Notes: a model not told the origin generated them from the sequence alone. A stretch of DNA of 32,382 nucleotides from Bradyrhizobium sp. NAS80.1 (GCF_001908205.1 NZ_LGHL01000097.1:1-32382), one strand, 5' to 3'; shown: positions 1 to 8,184, numbered from the stretch's first letter. Numbers and translations: made by a program.

Positions 1-1
1 G

Positions 2-22
2 ACTGGAAATCCCCGTTCCAGT
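2..22. repeat. short perfect inverted repeat at window edge
   Basis: ACTGGAA (2-8) and TTCCAGT (16-22) are perfect 7-bp inverted arms around a 7-nt loop, 50 nt before the ABC transporter start. No T-run follows, so an intrinsic terminator is not supported. It could be an operator or the hairpin end of the gene to the left, which lies outside the window. Confidence 0.35.
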
Positions 23-71
23 AACCTAGGCAAAGAAGCAGCCCTTCGCAAGGCGCTAAGGTCATTTAACG

Positions 72-665
72 ATGCTCACTGTCGATACCCTCAAGCGCCT
101 GCATGTCTCGGTTTCATTCGAGTTGGCCGATGGAGAATGCATTGCGCTGCAAGGGCCGTCCGGCGTCGGCAAGAGCCTCTTGCTGCGCGCCATTGCCGAT
201 CTTGATCCGAATGAAGGCTCCATCAAGCTGGACGGCACGGCGAGAGAAGCCATGCCGGCTCCCGCGTGGCGAAAGAAGGTGACTTACGTCGCCGCTGAGC
301 CCGGCTGGTGGGCGGACACCGTGCAGGAGCACTTTATCGCCTGGCGTGAGGCGCTAGACCTGGTCGAAAAATTGGGCCTGCCGTCCAGCTGCGGGACTTG
401 GCCGATCCGCAGACTTTCCACCGGCGAGAAGCAGCGGCTCGGGCTTGTGCGTGCTCTTCTGTTGCAGTCGCGCGTGCTCTTGCTGGATGAGCCCACGTCG
501 GCCCTCGATCCGGAATCGACCGCCTCCGTCGAAGCCATTGTCGCCGAGCGTGTGTCGACCGGCACAAGCGTCGTGTGGAGCACTCACAATGGCGCCCAGG
601 CCAGACGCGTCGGATCGCGCTTGTTCATGATGTCCAGTGGTCGGATCGAGGAGCATTTGCTTTGA
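72..665 (+). CDS. fetA: ABC transporter ATP-binding protein, FetA (YbbL)-like
   Basis: ATPase subunit of a small two-gene ABC exporter. In E. coli the FetAB pair is linked to iron export and peroxide resistance, so that role is inferred from the family. The protein has 197 residues. It shows Walker A GPSGVGKS (28-35), the signature as LSTGE (115-119) instead of LSGGQ/E, Walker B VLLLDE (135-140), the D-loop SALD (143-146) and the switch His (about 172). The place where most ABC ATPases have the Q-loop glutamine reads AAEPGWW (about 74-80), so that Gln appears to be missing. The ATG at 72 has an AAGG about 10 nt upstream. The stop overlaps the start of the permease, which supports one transcript and coupled translation. 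Assignment to FetA depends largely on the UPF0014-type permease next door. Confidence 0.8.
   Translation: MLTVDTLKRLHVSVSFELADGECIALQGPSGVGKSLLLRAIADLDPNEGSIKLDGTAREAMPAPAWRKKVTYVAAEPGWWADTVQEHFIAWREALDLVEKLGLPSSCGTWPIRRLSTGEKQRLGLVRALLLQSRVLLLDEPTSALDPESTASVEAIVAERVSTGTSVVWSTHNGAQARRVGSRLFMMSSGRIEEHLL
648..653 (+). promoter_or_regulatory. ribosome binding site that fixes a TTG start for fetB
   Basis: GAGGAG lies 8 nt before a TTG at 662-664 that overlaps the TGA of the ATPase gene as TTGA. A longer in-frame GTG start at 575 would add 29 polar residues before the first membrane segment and overlap the ATPase gene by 91 nt. The TTG start is therefore preferred. Confidence 0.6.
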
Positions 666-1462
666 GCTATATCCAGCTCGGCTACAACGATCTGATCCTG
701 CCTGCGCTCCTCGTCGTCATGAATGGCGCACTCTCGCTTCTGCTGCATCTCAGGCTCGAATGGCAACTTGCTGTCGCGAGCGTGCGAATGGTGGTTCAGC
801 TTGTGCTCGTCGGTTATGTGCTGACGTTTCTGTTCGCTGCCGTATCGCCGTTCTGGACCGCGCTCGCGGCCTTCATCATGGTCTTATTCGCATCGCGCGA
901 GATCGTCGTTCGTCAGAAGCGACGGTTGCTGGGTCTTTGGACCTACGGCTTGGGGACAGGGTGCACTTTGCTCGCTGCCGGTACCGTCACGATGTTTTCG
1001 CTTCTTACGCAGCTACGTCCGGAGCCCTGGTATCATCCGCGCTATGCGCTGCCGCTGTTGGGAATGATCCTCGGCAACACCATGACCGGGGTAAGCCTGG
1101 GCCTGGACGTGCTCGTCAACGGTGCGATGCGCGAACGGGCTGCGGTCGAATCCTGCCTTGCGCTGGGAGGCACGCGCTATCAGGCACTTCTCCCCGTGAT
1201 CCGGGATGCGCTGCGAAGCGGTTTTATGCCGACCATCAACGGCATGGCGGCGATTGGCCTCGTTTCTCTCCCCGGGATGATGACCGGGCAGATCCTCGCG
1301 GGCGTCGAACCGGTCGACGCCGTCAAATATCAACTCCTGATCATGTTCCTGATTGCAGGCGGCACGGGACTGGGAACGCTTGCGGCAGTCCTCGGTGGTG
1401 GACGTCTGCTCACCGATCGCCGGCATCGATTGCGCCTGGATCGGATCGCGAGCGAAAAGTAG
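662..1462 (+). CDS. fetB: ABC transporter permease, FetB (YbbM, UPF0014)-like
   Basis: Inner-membrane partner of the preceding ATPase. From the TTG start the protein has 266 residues, close to the usual ~260 of UPF0014 permeases. It begins with a hydrophobic helix (LPALLVVMNGALSLLL) and has about seven membrane segments. Family-typical stretches include RMVVQLVLVGYVL near the N-terminus, LPLLGMILGNTMTGVSLGLD in the middle and SLPGMMTGQILAGVEPVDAV in the second half. These Met/Gly-rich segments are characteristic of FetB. It is translationally coupled to fetA by a TTGA overlap. Metal export is inferred from family knowledge; the sequence itself does not show the substrate. Confidence 0.85.
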   Translation: MSYIQLGYNDLILPALLVVMNGALSLLLHLRLEWQLAVASVRMVVQLVLVGYVLTFLFAAVSPFWTALAAFIMVLFASREIVVRQKRRLLGLWTYGLGTGCTLLAAGTVTMFSLLTQLRPEPWYHPRYALPLLGMILGNTMTGVSLGLDVLVNGAMRERAAVESCLALGGTRYQALLPVIRDALRSGFMPTINGMAAIGLVSLPGMMTGQILAGVEPVDAVKYQLLIMFLIAGGTGLGTLAAVLGGGRLLTDRRHRLRLDRIASEK

Positions 1463-1756
1463 ATGGAATCACCGCAAATCGAGGAGATCACGTAACTCGT
1501 TGGGAATCGATTGTCTGCGCTCGAAGAGATCAATGTTGTCGTCTGCCGGGGCGCGAGCGGTCTCGAGCCGGGCATGAAGGTGACCCAGCACAGCAGTCGA
1601 AGCCTCAGGCGCCCAGCGAGCTCGTTGCCTTCGACAGGACTTGAATGCCACGCCGGGCAACCTGTCGTAGTCGTTCGAACTTCGCAACAAAATCAGTGAG
1701 TTACGCCGTTCTGGGGTCTTGGCGTGGCAAGTCAGACATAGCGCTTCTCGGGTACC
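1463..1756. other. intergenic stretch with no supported gene
   Basis: 294 nt between fetB and the convergent UPF0182 gene. Short open frames exist on both strands, for example a minus-strand frame at 1469-1690 starting with TTG. None has a convincing ribosome site, recognisable domain or clear boundaries. A short ATG frame follows the fetB stop directly (1463-1495, 10 codons) and is probably chance. No hairpin followed by a T-run was seen. Confidence 0.4.
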
Positions 1757-4549
1757 TCAGCGGCTACCCGATGGCCGGCGGGTATCTTCCAAAATGCCGC
1801 GCACCGCATCGATCTCTTTGCCGAAGCCTGCCCAGTCACCGGATTTCAACCGCTCCATGGCCTGGTTGTAGTGCGCAAGCGCCTCCTGCGCGCGTGCTGC
1901 CGCGGAACCTTCGGTTGGTGTTTCCGCGGTCACACCCGACGCTGCCGGGGAGGGGCCGCTGTCCACAAACAGTGCCGACAGGGCCTCGCCAAGCGTTTCC
2001 CTCATGACGACATGCTCACCATAGGCGGCAATCACGCGCTTGAGCTCCGGCAAATGTCCTTGCTCGGCTCGCAAATACAGTGGCGACACGTAAAGGATCG
2101 AATTCTCGATCGGGATCACGAGCAAGTTTCCCCGGATCACCCGTGACCCCATCTGGTTCCACAGTGATATCTGCTGGGAGATCTCCGTGTTCTGATGAAT
2201 TCTCGCCTCGATCTGGAACGGCCCGTAGACCAGCTTCTCCTTTGGAAATTCGTACACGATCAGCTTGCCATAGCCGGGCTCATCGCAGCGCGCGGCAAGC
2301 CAGGCGATCATGTTGTCGCGACGGCTCGGCACCATCGGGATCATGAGAAAGAACTGGGCTTGCGCTTCTCCAGGCAGTCGCATGATGATGTAGTAGGGGG
2401 CCATCACGGTCGTGCCGTCCATTGAAGAGACGCCGTCGCCGGCCGGCTGACGCGGGAATTGCCAGAGGTCCTCGCGGTTATAGAAAACATCGGCTGCCTC
2501 CATGTGGTAGGTCTGGAACAGCCGCGCCTGGATGAGGAACAGGTCTTCGGGATAGCGAATGTGCTTTTGAAGATCTGCCGGCATGGCCGCGAACGGCTTG
2601 AACAGGCCCGGGAAGATTCGGCGATAGGTCGCGGCGATGGGATCGGCTGGGTCCATCAGGTAGAAGTCGACCGTGCCGTTATAGGCGTCGATCACGGCCT
2701 TCACCGAATTTCTTATGTAGTTAAGGTTGGGGCCGGGCACGGGCTGCGCGTAGGGAAAATATTCGCTGGTCGTGTAGGCGTCCTGGATCCAGAACATGCG
2801 GCCCTCGCTGATCACCAGATAGGGATCGCGATCCAGCGTGAGAAAGGGGGCGATCGTGTCGACCCGCTTCCGGATGTTGCGCCGGATCATGATCCGGCTG
2901 CCATCGCCGATGTAGTCTGAAAGAAGCAGATTTACGTCGTTGAAGTGGTGGGCGAAGATCAGGCGCCGCACCATGCTCGACAGCGGGACGCCGCCGGCGC
3001 CGTCATAGGACGCATAGACGTTGTCCTTTCCTTTGGGATAATCGAACTCCGGCACGGTTGCCTTGACGATGACGTAGTCCTCGGTCTGCAGCCCGTAGTA
3101 GATGCGCGGCTCGCGAATGTCGGGACCTCCCTGTGCAACCGGAGGAACATCGTGCAGGTAGAGGAGCGGAAGCCCTTCGCCGCTCTTCTGGGTGACCGGA
3201 CTCAGCACCGCACCATTGCCGTGGGTGAACAGGATGTGACGGTTGACCCAGGTCTGCGCGTTGGGCGGCAGAAGGTCGGAATTCAGCTCGCGCGCCGAGA
3301 GCATCACGCTCTGGTAGGTGCCGCCGAGCCAGTAGCGGTCGACATCGAGGTTGCGCAGCTTGTAGTAGGTGCGGATCTCCTGCAATTGCGCGTAAGTATC
3401 GGCCAATGGTTGCCAATCCCACAGCCTTATGTTCTCGATCGTCGCCTTGTTGGCGTCGAGCGTGCTGAAGGTCAGGGTCTGCTCCGCAGGGAACGGCTTC
3501 GGTGAGATTCGATTGAGATTGTAGGCCTCCCGGGTCAGCGCGATGTTGCGTTCGATGTAGGGACGCTCCCAGTCCAGCTCGTTTGGCCTGACATAGAAGC
3601 GCTGAAAAACTGCGGGGATGACGCCCGATAGCAGGAAAGCGGCGCTGAACAGCAGCGCAATGGCGGCGGTGGGGAGGCGGTAGGTACGAACCCACAGGTT
3701 CGCCCATGCGGCCAAGGCGGCGACGATCGACAACGCGATCAGGATCCACAGGACCGGCAATTCGACGTGGACGTCGGTATAGCCTGCGCCGACCACCACG
3801 CCGTTGTCGCCGAATAGCAGGTGGTAGCGGTCGAGGCTGTAGGACCACGCCTTCACGCCGAAGAAAAAGCCAAGCAGCGCCGAACCGTGGGAGATCGCCG
3901 CCGGCGATATTCGCTGCGCCCGGTCCTCGATGTCGCCATGCACCCAATAGACAAATCCGGCGAACAGTGCGCTCATGACGAGCGTCAGCATTGCCCAATT
4001 CTTGACGGCGACAAACGCGGGCAGGGAGAAGAGGTAGAAACCGATATCCTTGTCGTACAGGGGATCGCTGCTGCCGTAGGGCACCTGATAGATCAATCGG
4101 AGCAGCGTGCCCCAGTTGCCGACCTCGCCCCAGGCGACAAACAAGGCGACGAGGCTGCTGCTGACGGCGATCACGCCGCGCCACGGCAGCCGCTCGCGCA
4201 GGAATTCGAGCGGATCAGGCTGAGCCGCAGCGGCCGCAAGTGTTGGGACAAATGCCGCAGGCAATCGGGTTTGCTGCCCGGCAAGACCAAGCGCAAGCCG
4301 CGCGTTCGCCCACAAGATGGCGGCGGTCGCCGCGAAAACAACAAGGAAGACGGCGGCTTTCGCGCCAATTGTGGTCCAGAAGACCTCGTTGTAGCCGATC
4401 GACGAGAACCACATCCAATCGACCAGAAAATCGCCGACGAGAGCGAGTAGGATCAGGCCGATTGCGGCGATGATGGCCGCGATGATAAATCCCACCACAG
4501 CGCTTCGCCCTGGTGCCTTCCGTTCGGGTCCTGAAATCCCGATCGTCAT
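1757..4549 (-). CDS. UPF0182 family integral membrane protein
   Basis: A 930-residue protein of UPF0182, a widespread family without established biochemical function. The N-terminal third holds about seven membrane helices; the first follows the basic/polar start and contains GFIIAAIIAAIGLILLALVGDF. The family-typical DWMWFSSIGYNEVFWT follows it. The remaining ~600 residues form a large, mostly soluble and probably exported domain with conserved-looking segments such as LRNLDVDRYWLGG, SGEGLPLLYLHDVPP, YYGLQTEDYVIV and NQMGSRVIRGNLLVIPI. The C-terminus ends in an Ala/Glu-rich region resembling TPR-like helical text (ARAQEALAHYNQAMERLKSGDW). Length and order match full-length family members, so the gene appears intact. 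It runs alone, convergent to fetAB. Its ATG sits 6 nt after a perfect TATAAT and no Shine-Dalgarno is visible, which suggests a leaderless mRNA. Confidence 0.9.
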   Translation of the reverse strand: MTIGISGPERKAPGRSAVVGFIIAAIIAAIGLILLALVGDFLVDWMWFSSIGYNEVFWTTIGAKAAVFLVVFAATAAILWANARLALGLAGQQTRLPAAFVPTLAAAAAQPDPLEFLRERLPWRGVIAVSSSLVALFVAWGEVGNWGTLLRLIYQVPYGSSDPLYDKDIGFYLFSLPAFVAVKNWAMLTLVMSALFAGFVYWVHGDIEDRAQRISPAAISHGSALLGFFFGVKAWSYSLDRYHLLFGDNGVVVGAGYTDVHVELPVLWILIALSIVAALAAWANLWVRTYRLPTAAIALLFSAAFLLSGVIPAVFQRFYVRPNELDWERPYIERNIALTREAYNLNRISPKPFPAEQTLTFSTLDANKATIENIRLWDWQPLADTYAQLQEIRTYYKLRNLDVDRYWLGGTYQSVMLSARELNSDLLPPNAQTWVNRHILFTHGNGAVLSPVTQKSGEGLPLLYLHDVPPVAQGGPDIREPRIYYGLQTEDYVIVKATVPEFDYPKGKDNVYASYDGAGGVPLSSMVRRLIFAHHFNDVNLLLSDYIGDGSRIMIRRNIRKRVDTIAPFLTLDRDPYLVISEGRMFWIQDAYTTSEYFPYAQPVPGPNLNYIRNSVKAVIDAYNGTVDFYLMDPADPIAATYRRIFPGLFKPFAAMPADLQKHIRYPEDLFLIQARLFQTYHMEAADVFYNREDLWQFPRQPAGDGVSSMDGTTVMAPYYIIMRLPGEAQAQFFLMIPMVPSRRDNMIAWLAARCDEPGYGKLIVYEFPKEKLVYGPFQIEARIHQNTEISQQISLWNQMGSRVIRGNLLVIPIENSILYVSPLYLRAEQGHLPELKRVIAAYGEHVVMRETLGEALSALFVDSGPSPAASGVTAETPTEGSAAARAQEALAHYNQAMERLKSGDWAGFGKEIDAVRGILEDTRRPSGSR

Positions 4550-4555
4550 AGTGAC

Positions 4556-4561
4556 ATTATA
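4556..4561 (-). promoter_or_regulatory. -10 element (TATAAT) for a probably leaderless UPF0182 transcript
   Basis: Perfect sigma-70 -10 hexamer on the minus strand, with six bases between it and the ATG at 4549. Transcription would normally start about 7 nt past the hexamer, which is on or beside the A of the ATG. No clear TTGACA-like -35 is seen at 16-18 bp spacing, so this is only a candidate. Confidence 0.45.
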
Positions 4562-4633
4562 GCAGAACGACGGACGTGGCGCGCCTGTCGCGGTGGCGAC
4601 GCACCCGCTTTTTTCTCCGCCCTCTACGACCGT

Positions 4634-5536
4634 TCAGTTCGCGGATATCCGTTTCAACCGTTCTGCTCGCTCAATGAGCCTGCGCGCGTTGCGGTATGTG
4701 GGCACTCCGACCCAAAGCCCGTCGACCAAGGCGCGATCTTCCCCGCGCGCACGCGCCGCGTCGAAGCCGTCGACTATCGCGCGTGCTCGAGTCACCTCGT
4801 CTGCGCTAGGGGTAAATACCGCGTTGAGCGCTCCGGCGTGCGCGGGACGTACCAAGGACTTGCTGCGATAGCCAAGACGGCGTGACAGAGTTGCCTCGCG
4901 AACCGCGCCCTCAGCGTCGCTGAACGTGTAGGGTGCATCGATTGGTTCAATGCCGGCTGCGCGTGCTTCCAGGACGAAACGTCGGCGCGCATGGTCTAGC
5001 TCGATCGCATCGGCGCCTCGCTCGGCGCACAGATCATTGGCCAGGTCCTCCGCTCCCAGCAATGCGCAGCGAATTCGAGAGCTGCCTGCAGCGATCGTGC
5101 GAACTTCAACGACGCCCAACGCAGTTTCGCAGACTGGCAATATTTCAGTCCTCTTTGCAGCGATGTTGAGCTCTTGCTCCCAATGAGTAATCGCCTGGTC
5201 CAAAGCCCGCATCTGCCCAGCGCTATCGCTCATTGGGTACGCGATCACGTCGGGGCCAGCCTTCATGGCTGCAGCGAGGTCGACTGTGCCGTCAGTCAGC
5301 CTCCAAAGCATGATGCGAATTGCCGCAATGCACCTGCGGTCGCGGCAGTCTTGAACAAAGCGGGCCAGTAATTCGCGTGCGTTGCCACGTCGTTCCGGCG
5401 GCGTGAAGTCTTCCAGGTCGACGATCAGTGCATCCGCGCCGCTATCCAGCATGCTCTCATGGGCGGCGCGGTCGGCGCCTGGGCCGAAAAGCCAGGTGCG
5501 GCGAAGGTCTGGATCAAGCATAGGAGCGGCATCCAT
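4634..5536 (-). CDS. CitE/HpcH-HpaI family CoA-ester lyase
   Basis: A 300-residue TIM-barrel enzyme of the HpcH/HpaI aldolase and citrate lyase beta family. It resembles the CitE-like subgroup that cleaves or forms CoA esters such as malyl-CoA, beta-methylmalyl-CoA or citramalyl-CoA, using Mg2+. Visible family motifs are the start (LRRTWLFGPGADRAAHESML), VDLEDFTPPERR with acidic residues after strand 1, AIRIM (Arg strand), PVCETALGV (usual metal-binding Glu region), LGAEDLANDLCAERGAD and a C-terminal FTPSADEVTRARAIVDGF. The usual G-K-x-C-I-H-P motif reads KSLVRPAHAGALN, so its His is shifted or replaced. No clear ribosome site precedes either the ATG at 5536 or the next in-frame ATG at 5521. 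The substrate cannot be read from the sequence. The neighbours (membrane protein, histidine kinase) give no pathway hint. Confidence 0.8.
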   Translation of the reverse strand: MDAAPMLDPDLRRTWLFGPGADRAAHESMLDSGADALIVDLEDFTPPERRGNARELLARFVQDCRDRRCIAAIRIMLWRLTDGTVDLAAAMKAGPDVIAYPMSDSAGQMRALDQAITHWEQELNIAAKRTEILPVCETALGVVEVRTIAAGSSRIRCALLGAEDLANDLCAERGADAIELDHARRRFVLEARAAGIEPIDAPYTFSDAEGAVREATLSRRLGYRSKSLVRPAHAGALNAVFTPSADEVTRARAIVDGFDAARARGEDRALVDGLWVGVPTYRNARRLIERAERLKRISAN

Positions 5537-5634
5537 TAGATCATTCGCATGTTAGGACTAGCGACCGATTGCGATCAAGCAGGGCGCGGGATGTCCCGGA
5601 CACGATCATGGCTTCGGGCGCGAGCCCCGCAGTG

Positions 5635-7047
5635 CTACGCAGCGAGCGGAATCTCGATGGCTATCTGAGTTCCTGGGCCAGGCTTGCTTTCCAGTCGAAG
5701 ACGCCCTCTGAGCGACGAGACGACGAGGTTGAACGCAATGTGCAGCCCGAGACCGGTATTGCCACTCTCGCGACGTGTCGTGACGAAAGGATCGAAGATG
5801 TGTGTCTGCAAGTCGGCGGGAATGCCGACGCCTTCGTCGGAGCAGACAAGCCGAACCGTTTCCGGCTCCTGCTGATCGACCGCTATCGCAAATCTGCCGC
5901 CTCGTTTGTTAGGGTAAGCGTGTCCTGCAGTATTGAGAGCCAGGTTGCTGATCACCTGAGCAAGCGCTCCGGGGTAGCTGTTCAACTTGATTCCTGACGG
6001 GCATTGCACCTCGACGACCAAACCATGGTGCGACAGGAGCGGTCCGAGCTTGACCATCAACTCAGACAGCCAGTCCTTGAGTTCAAAAGTCCGGCGATCC
6101 TCATCGGCTTGATTGACCGCAACCTGCTTGAAGCTATGCACCATTTCGGATGCCCGGTGCAGACTATCGAAGGTCAAGTGAAGCCCTTGCTTCAACCTGC
6201 TAATTCCCTTCATGAGGTCGGATCGCCGGACCGCGGCTCCGCTCAATACATCAGACATTGTCTGCAGGTCAGTCTGCATGGCTGTGGAGGTCGTCAAGGC
6301 TAGGCCTAGCGGGGTGCTGACTTCGTGCGCAACGCCGGCCACGAGCTGGCCGAGCGAAGCGAGTTTTTCGGCTTGCACAAGATGGGCCTGGGTTGCGCGC
6401 AGATCGCGGAGTGATGTTTCCGAGCGCTCCTTTTCTCGCTGCAATGCCTCGGACGTTCGGAATTGCTTTCTCGCCCGGTACTCGCGCGCAGCCACCCCGT
6501 AGAGCGACAAAGCGTAAGCGTTCAAGACAAGAGAATGATTGATGAATCTCAGGCCCGGCGGCAGCGTCGGCGCGAATGTCTCGGCGACGATCAGCGCCCC
6601 CCACGACAGCAAGCAGAAAATCGCCAGCGAGCCAATCCGCAATGGCAGCATGGTCGAGACGAACAGGATGATCATCATCATGCCAGGAGCGGCAAACGTG
6701 AAGCCCGACGGCAGGACAAGATAAATGCTCGGCAGGATGCAGCCTGGGATAACACAATAGACGAGGAAAATCGTCTCCGCCCGTGGTTTCATCGATCGTC
6801 TGGAAAGCAGAGCGGTCAGCGGGAGCAGCACGAGCACGGCAGTGCCGCCACGGATTGCAAGCGTGGTCGAAACGATTTCGGGGTAGAGCACCCAATCCCA
6901 GATGGTGTAGCCGGCATAAGTGGCAGCGCCGAGCAGCATCGCGATCTGCGTCCACCCGAGGTTGCTTCGAACGTATCGGTCAACAAACCGCCGCTCCTCA
7001 ATATCGTCTTCGAAGCGCAGTCCCAAACGTATCAATAGGGCAAGCAT
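5635..7047 (-). CDS. membrane-bound sensor histidine kinase (orphan)
   Basis: A 470-residue histidine kinase. After a short cytoplasmic start, roughly residues 33-185 form about six membrane helices in a compact 5-6TM sensor without a large periplasmic loop. A coiled-coil stretch (190-230) follows. The phosphoacceptor H-box is VAGVAHEVSTPLG with His 241; the more usual Asn after E-x is Ser here. The ATPase domain shows the N-box (SNLALNTAGHAY, about 367-378), G1 DEGVGIP (404-410), F-box IFDPFVTTR (417-425) and G2 NTGLGLHIAFNLV (430-442). All elements for kinase activity are present. No response regulator lies next to it in the window, so it is an orphan with unknown signal and partner. It diverges from the decayed gene at 7169. 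Confidence 0.9.
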   Translation of the reverse strand: MLALLIRLGLRFEDDIEERRFVDRYVRSNLGWTQIAMLLGAATYAGYTIWDWVLYPEIVSTTLAIRGGTAVLVLLPLTALLSRRSMKPRAETIFLVYCVIPGCILPSIYLVLPSGFTFAAPGMMMIILFVSTMLPLRIGSLAIFCLLSWGALIVAETFAPTLPPGLRFINHSLVLNAYALSLYGVAAREYRARKQFRTSEALQREKERSETSLRDLRATQAHLVQAEKLASLGQLVAGVAHEVSTPLGLALTTSTAMQTDLQTMSDVLSGAAVRRSDLMKGISRLKQGLHLTFDSLHRASEMVHSFKQVAVNQADEDRRTFELKDWLSELMVKLGPLLSHHGLVVEVQCPSGIKLNSYPGALAQVISNLALNTAGHAYPNKRGGRFAIAVDQQEPETVRLVCSDEGVGIPADLQTHIFDPFVTTRRESGNTGLGLHIAFNLVVSSLRGRLRLESKPGPGTQIAIEIPLAA

Positions 7048-7168
7048 TCCAACATCAATCGCTAAAGGATGTATTTGACGTCTCTACGACAGGTTTAGGG
7101 CCGCGTCGCTGACAAAGATGTCGCGTTCGCCGCGAGCTGCCCAAGCTGGAGCGGCGACATTGCGGGCG

Positions 7169-7556
7169 ATGAAGATCGGAATCCCCGTCTACGACGGCGT
7201 CGGCATGCTCGACATCGCCGGCGCACTGTACATGTGCTTGGTCTGCAAGGGGGCGATGTTGCTCGCGGCCTCGGGGCGTCGCGACGACCAATGGGCGACG
7301 ACGCATTGGGCCTTCCTCAAATGCTCCACTGCGCTCTTCCCAAAGGTGAAGGTAGCCGAAGGACACGCACGTTTGGTGCTGGATCGTCATCGCCTGACCG
7401 GAGGCGGAATTTCGGCCGGTCGCGATGAGGCCCTGATGTTGATCACGCTGCTCGCGCACGGAGCTGGCGCGCCAGGTGCAGCAAAACACCCAGCACTATC
7501 TGGACCCGCCTGTTCGTAGTGCGATCCCGTCAACGCCGCAATGTCTTCGGGCGTAA
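7169..7556 (+). pseudogene. decayed isonitrile hydratase / DJ-1-PfpI family gene
   Basis: Two frames together spell a shortened PfpI-family protein of the cyclohexyl-isocyanide hydratase type. It opens with MKIGIPVYDGVGMLDIAG (normal N-terminus), then jumps to VCKGAMLLAASG, the nucleophile-elbow region with its Cys, followed by WATTHWAFL, VLDRHRLTGGGISAG and DEALMLITLL. About 80 residues normally found between the first strand and the Cys elbow are missing. Near 7455-7461 the frame changes, and the family tail ELARQVQQNTQHYLDPPV continues in the +2 frame to a stop at 7554-7556; the original frame stops at 7519. An internal deletion plus a frameshift makes activity very unlikely. The family assignment rests on motif order. 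Confidence 0.75.
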
Positions 7557-7663
7557 AGCCCGCGGCGCGAAACGATAGGTCCGTCGGGCTGTCTAGTCTA
7601 TCGCTAACCATCTGATATGTTGAGGTTTTCATCGGCCGCGCTGATCCGCCCGGACCGGTTCGC

Positions 7664-7688
7664 GGAACCCTTTCGTTGCATCTGCGTT
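7664..7688 (+). promoter_or_regulatory. EcfG-type general stress promoter (GGAAC-N16-CGTT)
   Basis: GGAAC (7664-7668) and CGTT (7685-7688) are separated by exactly 16 nt. This matches the consensus known for the alphaproteobacterial general stress sigma factor EcfG in Bradyrhizobium and relatives. It points at the small gene starting 9 nt further on. The predicted transcription start would fall at or just before its ATG, suggesting a very short or absent leader. Confidence 0.65.
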
Positions 7689-7696
7689 ATCTCGGC

Positions 7697-7888
7697 ATGA
7701 CTGAAGACCTGTCCTTCCGACGCAAACCTTTGACTCCCGAACAGCGCCAGGCGCGCGATGCGGCACGCCGCATCGAGGCCGAAAAGGCCATGCGCGATCA
7801 TGAAGCGGCGCAGAAGGCGTTTCACGCCAACCGGGAACGGCTGAAAGCCGAACGTCTCGCGCGTGAAGCGGCGGCCGCAAAGGGCTGA
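7697..7888 (+). CDS. small highly charged alpha-helical protein, probably stress-induced
   Basis: A 63-residue protein starting MTEDLSFRRKPLTPEQRQAR. It is almost entirely Arg/Lys/Glu/Ala, with heptad-like spacing and no hydrophobic segment. A single long helix or coiled coil is expected, probably cytoplasmic. I recall similar short proteins in Bradyrhizobium but know no function. The ATG at 7697 is chosen because a longer in-frame start at 7676 would lie inside the EcfG promoter. No Shine-Dalgarno is seen, consistent with the short leader implied by the promoter. It is probably a member of the general stress regulon; this is an inference from the promoter only. Confidence 0.65.
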   Translation: MTEDLSFRRKPLTPEQRQARDAARRIEAEKAMRDHEAAQKAFHANRERLKAERLAREAAAAKG

Positions 7889-7959
7889 GCCGGTCAGGCC
7901 TTCGCGCCGAAAAACTCCCGAATCGATCGCCGAAGCAGTGCCCCGGCCGATACCGGAGA

Positions 7960-8184
7960 CTAGTACCGGTTTGACACCCGGGTTGGGCTCAGAGCCAGCT
8001 TGAGCGCCTGGACAGCGTCTGCGAATGCGCCGCGGGGAGATTGTGCCTCGATCGCTTCGGCTGCGATGCGACAATCGTCGGCGACCTTGAGCAGCCCGCT
8101 TCGCGCGAGATCCATGGTGGAGAGGGCGGCCTGCTCCAGGCAGAGCCGTTCAAGCCGTCGAAACTCCCGCAGCTCTTTGTTCAT
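7960..8184 (-). CDS. small hypothetical helical protein
   Basis: A 74-residue frame starting MNKELREFRRLERLCLEQAA. It is predicted helical, with a Leu/Arg-rich amphipathic first half and no signal peptide or membrane segment. The general pattern (R-x-x-x-x-CLEQA, then a stretch on a decayed or changed 'LL.LADDCR.AA' theme) resembles short conserved proteins common in Bradyrhizobium, with no function known to me. The ribosome site is weak (GAGAGC about 8 nt upstream). It converges with the gene ending at 7888. Codon use is ordinary for the window. This is a moderately supported call. Confidence 0.5.
   Translation of the reverse strand: MNKELREFRRLERLCLEQAALSTMDLARSGLLKVADDCRIAAEAIEAQSPRGAFADAVQALKLALSPTRVSNRY

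Noticed and set aside
7387..7632. Minus-strand frame with FRAAGFTPEDIAALTG
   Set aside because: It overlaps the decayed PfpI gene in antisense, has no ribosome site, and the resemblance to a peroxidase-like motif is too short to support a call.
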